DNA from: Xiphophorus maculatus
Lineage: Eukaryota > Chordata > Actinopteri > Cyprinodontiformes > Poeciliidae
Reading direction: 5' to 3'
Assembly: GCF_002775205.1 (NCBI RefSeq)
Contig: NC_036450.1
Span: forward strand, 13,411,479-13,475,478
Length of the DNA: 64,000 nt
Made by a program: the position numbers and the translations under genes. The notes below the pieces were generated by a model, which had not been told where the DNA came from, made no database searches, and saw nothing but the letters and a program-made list of their open reading frames with translations. Positions 59,701 to 64,000 of this stretch are shown here, piece by piece. Positions within the stretch are counted from its first letter, which is position 1; the number at the start of each line of letters is the position of its first letter.

Positions 59701-62600
59701 AGATATAGTCTGAGGAAAACATACAATTCATAAGCCTCTGGGTTTCTGGTGTTATTAAATCGCTCTTCAACTTCTTCAATCCTTGAAGAAAAACACTTAT
59801 TCTTCACCAGAGAGTAAAACTGTACTATCTGATTAAGGTATGACAATATTGCATCTGTTCTCACTTAAACGCAGCTCTCAAATGGCTCTCAGCTTTTGAA
59901 ATTATCTTCATATGTACATTGGTACTGTGTGCGATGGAGCTGTGCAGCACTCTGAACAGATGGGGAATCCCTATCTCCTCGCATGAAGATAACAAGCTGA
60001 GATGAAAGGAGAAAATAAAAGAAAAGCTTGGAAATCTCTTTTCGATCTGTCTTTATCTAAAAAGCGCTCAAATCGGCTGGTAAAATTTGTAAAGTTCACA
60101 AATGGTTTAATCAGATGAAGCTTCGAGTTAAGTGAGAGTTTAATTTCTGTCTTTTCTTTCCCCTCAGGATTTGGGACTGCAGGGATCATCACTGAATGAC
60201 ATTTTGTACAAGAACGCAGCTTTTCTCAACCTGGTGGACCCCATTTCTCACGAGCTGCTGCTCAGTCTCGCCCGGGACCTGCAATGCCCAAAACGGGTAT
60301 GAACCTGCAGCTTTTCAGATTGTTTAAATGTTGCACTGATGACCACTTATTGTAAAATCGGGGTTCTTAAGCAGGCTTTAAAATCAGTAATTTAATTGTA
60401 TTCTTCATCTACGTCTGGTTAACTACAGAACTACTGGAACACGATAATCCACTACAACCCAATCAAAGGAAAACTGCATTTTTTGCTTTTCCCAAATGCA
60501 TGAATCAAGTTGTGCTCACTTTAAAAAATAAAGTGACGGCTAAGGATGGATAAAGGGAACAGAGAGAGCATTATATCTGGTTGTGACCCTGTTTAGTGCT
60601 CTGGTCTTTCTTTGCGCTGTGAAAAATTGCCAGCTGCTGTGCTGAAGTCAAAAAGCTTCCTGGCCACCAAGCTACTGGGTCAGAGGAGATTTGGCACTAA
60701 CAGTGAGGACACTCTGAGGACTTTGACAAGTGGCTAGTGGAGAGACAAAACAAGAAAACTCCCCTAATTCCTGAATGCTGCCTCTGAAAGCGGGCCATCA
60801 CATTCTTTAAGCTTTTTCTGCATTTGTGTTTCTGCAACTATCCTCATTTCAACGTGTCGGAAACTAAAACGGAGCCACTGATTCTTTAAGAAGTAAATTG
60901 TGTTTCGTCCAGACTGGCAGCCGAGCTCATACACTTGCGGCGCAGCATACAAATCAGACGCGTTAAAATTCAAGATACATTTCGATCTTGGGTGTGTGAA
61001 CAGAGGCACAGCTGCTCAGATTGGCTGCAAAAAGACAAAAATCGCGTGAAGCTATTATCTTTCTTTGTGGTGAGATGTCATTGCTGTAAGGAAAAGATTT
61101 AAAGTCTGAAGACAAGATGACACAAGTCCAGTGATAAAGTCTGTAGGAAACTCCATTTTATTCCTGTTTGCTTCGGAAGCAGAAGCCCAGGAGTCAGGGA
61201 AGGAAAGTGAAAGACTGGCAGCGGTGAGCTCCTGACTGGCCACCGACCCGTAGCGAGATACTGTGTCAAACGTGACAAGGGTGTAGAGAGGCTGAATTCA
61301 GGGCCCTGCAGCTGCTTCTGTCACCAACATTTTCCAACAACCCAGGAATCACATAGATTTAATATCCAAACACGTACTGTGAGTCAAGACAAACCTAATT
61401 TGTCGAGTCTGTTGTCAGACTTGAGTTAATTCAGTTGCATTCACTCACTAGATTATTTCACACGATAGGCTGTGTGGATCCATCCAGACGTTGGATCCTT
61501 TGAAAAAACTCCCAGTGACTTCATGCTTGATCATTCAAGTGGTTGAATAGGTTGGAGCCTGTTCAGTTTGTCAGCTGTGAGAAGAAGTAGCAGCAGGAGC
61601 CGTTAGTTTCCTCAGGGTGAATTAAACAATGTTTTTCCCCTTTTACGACATTGCCCTTTCGTTGTCATTGAGTTGTAGCATTAATTAGATTCACCCGGTT
61701 CAGCTCAACCTTTTACATTTAAAGTCTGTGATGAAATGTCTGCTGGATGAAATGTTTGAAGGAGTTTTTTTTTCAATTGGGTTTATTGGAAGGCTTAAAA
61801 TATCAAACATCTGAAGTTGTCTTACATATTAAGACAAAGTTAAAACAAGGTTTTTATATTATATATTTTATGGGGTCAGGGGCTTGTCGATCAGACAGAG
61901 GCCTGTCACAATAATCAATAAATCAATTAATTGCATGATAAATTAAGACAAACTCAATCATTTTCATTTGCATGATTTATTGTTTCTCTTTTTTTTTTCA
62001 CTCTTTCTACCAAAACCTGGATGATAAAAGTCTTCAGTGTGGTGGTTTGGTCTCAATTAGTCCTTTTTCGAAGGACAATTTTGTTTACAAAGACTTTTAA
62101 ATTCATTTTATTTTCTGTTTTGTTTGATTTCTTTTAGATATTTAAAATGTCTTCCAGTTTCAGTGTTAAATATTCATTAGAATTGAAAGTTTATTGATCT
62201 CTCAGAATGCGCTCTTGCATTATTATTTTTCCATTACCATTATATTACTTAAAAATGGCCTAAAAACAACAATATCATTGTTTATTGTTATTGAGATTTT
62301 TCTGGCATTTAGCAACAGGAATAACTTGGCAAATCCTAACTGACATAAAACATGAAAAGTTCAGTTTGATTTAGTTTTTTGAGAAAGTCAGAGAAAACAG
62401 GCCGTGTTTTTTGCAATGGTGTGTGTGGTTTCAAAGGTATTTTGTTTCTCAAGAGTGTGATTCAGTTGTATTTCTGTGTTTTTGCAGGAGACTGAGTCAC
62501 TCAAATCCACCAACAAGATCTGCCGCCAGCTGATTTACCACTTGACCCCTCACTCCAAGTGGACTAAACAGAGCGTGCCCAGAAGGAAGTCCCAGGCATG
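53716..62600 (+). CDS. lrrc75b: Leucine-rich repeat-containing protein 75B, 5' part (3 exons, continues past the window)
   Basis: Exons 53716-54006, 60168-60296 and 62488-62600 join in frame to 177 codons plus two bases (phases 0, 0, 2). The family signature is clear: VRRVAWVREIQRMLREHK in exon 1, LNDILYKNAAFLNLVDPIS and LARDLQCPK in exon 2, ICRQLIYHLTPHS and RRKSQA in exon 3. LRRC75B rather than LRRC75A is favoured by the LARDLQCPK text and by the neighbouring ggt1, as in human. The leucine-rich repeats lie in the next exon, beyond position 64000. Translation probably starts at MGSKLT (G at -3 and +4), a possible N-myristoylation signal. An in-frame ATG at 53605 has a poor context. The molecular function is little known; mammalian LRRC75B has been linked to muscle-cell differentiation. 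Confidence 0.92.
55283..55323. repeat. Perfect 18-bp inverted repeat (hairpin)
   Basis: ACTGGTTCCCAAACTCCA and its exact reverse complement are separated by ATTAC. The surrounding text (AGGTGCGTTGTTGCAGGGAAA) resembles a common fish repeat, so the hairpin may be a fold-back copy of a repeat end. Confidence 0.85.
57404..57690. mobile_element. Possible hAT-like miniature element
   Basis: CAGGGTTTTCCCCAG followed by ACTTAGCCACCAGG on the left mirrors GCCACCGGGCTTAGC followed by TTTTCTGTGGGAAA on the right, as imperfect inverted repeats. No clean target duplication was found, so the edges are uncertain. Confidence 0.4.
57933..57991. repeat. Two adjacent perfect hairpins
   Basis: GATAAGCTCACTT (57933-57945) pairs with AAGTGAGCTTATC (57954-57966). 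TGAATGAAG (57970-57978) pairs with CTTCATTCA (57983-57991). The shared core AGCTCACTT in both suggests the second arose from the first by a copying slip. Confidence 0.75.
58312..58352. repeat. Interleaved inverted repeats (A-B-A'-B' order)
   Basis: GTTTCAACAG (58312-58321) pairs with CTGTTGAAAC (58331-58340), and GGATTTGATG (58321-58330) pairs with CATCAAATCC (58343-58352). Both pairs are perfect and the arms alternate, so the two stems cannot form as simple nested hairpins. Confidence 0.8.
60297..62487 (+). other. lrrc75b intron 2
   Basis: A 2.2-kb intron (donor GTATGA, acceptor TTTGCAG). No gene or clear repeat recognised. Confidence 0.75.
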
Positions 62601-62651
62601 GTGGGTGTGTATGTGTGGGTGTGTGTGTGTGTGTGTGAGTGAGTGAGTGAA
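62601..62651 (+). repeat. GT/GA-type microsatellite touching the lrrc75b exon 3 donor
   Basis: An impure (GT)n run followed by (GAGT)n starts directly at the intron: the donor GTGGGTGTG is itself the first part of the repeat. Confidence 0.9.
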
Positions 62652-64000
62652 AGTGACACTCTGCTGTCGTTTCTAAGACGATGCACTCGCTGACCGAGTG
62701 ACCATAGAGAAGTGATTCCCAGTCTGCTGCCATTTTGGAAAAGTCTCTCCACTTGATCTCGCTTCAAGGTGCTCGAGCAGCGATCGCAATTTCCAGTCAC
62801 TTCTGATGGCTAAAACTTCATCAAACACAAAATTACTTCCCTTGATAATAATCCCTCCAAGGTTCATAATGGATGGATTAGCTTTGTCTTAATTAAACAT
62901 CAAGCCCATTTTGCCTTAATTAAACATTAGCCCTGCTTTTCCTAGCGGCTCTTGCCTTCCCTCAGGCACTATCAGTATTTCAACATTAGTAAACTGACAC
63001 ATTTTTATTTTGTATTGGCTGGAGTATTGTAAAACGCTACATAAGCTGGTGCAACTAAAGTCCATGCACAATCATTAACTTCAAGTTGTAGTTTAAACAA
63101 ATCTGGTTAATCTCTGTCCCATGTTATATTCTACAAGAAATGTTTTTTGTGAGAACTAGCTGAGAAATAGTTAAAGCTGATGGGGAAGTAAAATATTTTG
63201 GGGTATAGACCCCCAATGACCTTTGGAGATAAGTATGTATGGATGGGTAGATAGAACAAAGCCTTGTAGTAACGGCTTTAGAGTTTACATTGAAGCATAT
63301 TTCTTCTCACATTTTCACCCTGCTGATGCTTATATTAGTCTGTCAGGGTTACATAAGCGTGGTTTTTAATTCAGTGATGGCACCTCTCTGCTGACATAAC
63401 CAAGCAATCCACTTCAAAGGTTTAAACAGACTCAAATCCAGCCACGCCCTTCATTTGTTAATTAAAAATGAAATAAATCAGGCCATCCCTCCAGAGGAAG
63501 AACTGCTGAAAGATCAAAAATCTCTTTCCTGAATGAGCTTTTCAGTGTGTAATGTGATCCTCGCCCCCATTTCAGTCAAAACAAACAATTATTAACCCTC
63601 TGATGCGTAAGTGGATCCTTTTTGACCCGCTGAGGTCACCTTTTTGCAATATCTTTGTTATGAAAAGTTTTCATCACTTATTCCAGGTATTCCTCAAAAA
63701 ATATGTTACTGATATCATGTAATTACAATTTTTTATTTACCTTTTATACATTTTAAGATGTTTTATATTACTACCCCATTCTTCTGTGAGTGGGTCAAAA
63801 TGATCCGCATTCATTCCTATGGAATTTCATGGGAATCTTTGTTTCTTACCAACTGTGACTGTCAGGAAAACATTTTTTTGTGAACCATACACACTGAGTC
63901 CTAAGTGTCACTCCTGAATAATATTTTATAAAGCAAGAACTTTTACATATAAGTATTATCTTGAGTTTTTACCTCACAAATGTGTGTGTGTTTGTCAATC
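62652..64000 (+). other. Start of lrrc75b intron 3
   Basis: No continuation of the LRRC75 frame was found up to the window end. It contains a TTAA-flanked inverted-repeat element from 63592. Confidence 0.6.
63592..63830. mobile_element. Possible piggyBac-type MITE
   Basis: TTAA followed by CCCTCTGATGCGTAAGTGGA and TTTTTGACCCGC on the left mirrors GTGGGTCAAAATGATCCGCA at about 63789 on the right. TTAA plus CCC is typical of piggyBac ends. The right TTAA is not visible, so the copy is worn or the edge is misplaced. Confidence 0.45.

Larger units (their letters stand above)
54007..60167 (+). other. lrrc75b intron 1
   Basis: A 6.2-kb intron (donor GTAGGA, acceptor CCCCTCAG). It holds a perfect 18-bp hairpin at 55283-55323, a hAT-like repeat at about 57404-57690, two adjacent hairpins at 57933-57991 and interleaved inverted repeats at 58312-58352. 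No exon was seen inside. Confidence 0.75.

Overview
The window is animal nuclear DNA, almost certainly from a ray-finned (teleost) fish. The genes are split into short exons with GT-AG introns and are AT-rich between exons. The repeats are the usual fish mix: Tc1/mariner and hAT-type miniature elements, LINE 3' ends, a solo LTR and microsatellites. No bacterial operons, CRISPR arrays or phage genes are present. I could not fix the species.

Four protein-coding genes can be supported. (1) 2782-5833, minus strand: the start of an unrecognised gene. It has a 226-codon first exon rich in His, Ser and Arg and a probable second exon; the rest lies beyond position 1 or was not found. (2) 20899-29687, plus strand: a complete 12-exon gamma-glutamyltransferase 5 (ggt5, 560 aa). 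(3) 35283-43465, minus strand: a complete ggt1 with 12 coding exons (569 aa), plus a probable non-coding first exon near 45253-45292 behind a TATA box. The catalytic residues I checked and two glycosylation sites fall at the same residue numbers as in human GGT1. (4) 53716-62600, plus strand: the first three exons of lrrc75b, which runs off the right edge.

ggt5 and ggt1 lie tail to tail, with 5.6 kb between their stop codons. They share the same number of coding exons and the same intron phases throughout, and three exons have identical lengths. This fits an old duplication followed by inversion. LRRC75B, GGT1 and GGT5 also lie in one neighbourhood on human chromosome 22q11.23, so the block is an old vertebrate synteny group. 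Both GGT products are predicted type II membrane ectoenzymes that split gamma-glutamyl bonds outside the cell. GGT1 acts broadly on glutathione and its conjugates; GGT5 favours glutathione and leukotriene C4.

Regions: 1-5.2 kb, introns or flank of the unknown gene; 5.8-20.9 kb, a gene-poor spacer with LINE and other repeat remnants; 20.9-29.7 kb, ggt5 with a deleted Tc1-like element in intron 3 and a hAT-type element with a perfect target duplication in intron 4; 29.7-35.3 kb, the convergent spacer; 35.3-45.3 kb, ggt1 with three intronic DNA-transposon remnants; 45.3-53.7 kb, a repeat-rich spacer ending in a solo LTR about 0.7 kb before lrrc75b; 53.7-64 kb, lrrc75b. I found no wholly new gene system. 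The most open items are the unidentified His-rich gene, the shortened loop in GGT5 and several unusual inverted-repeat structures.
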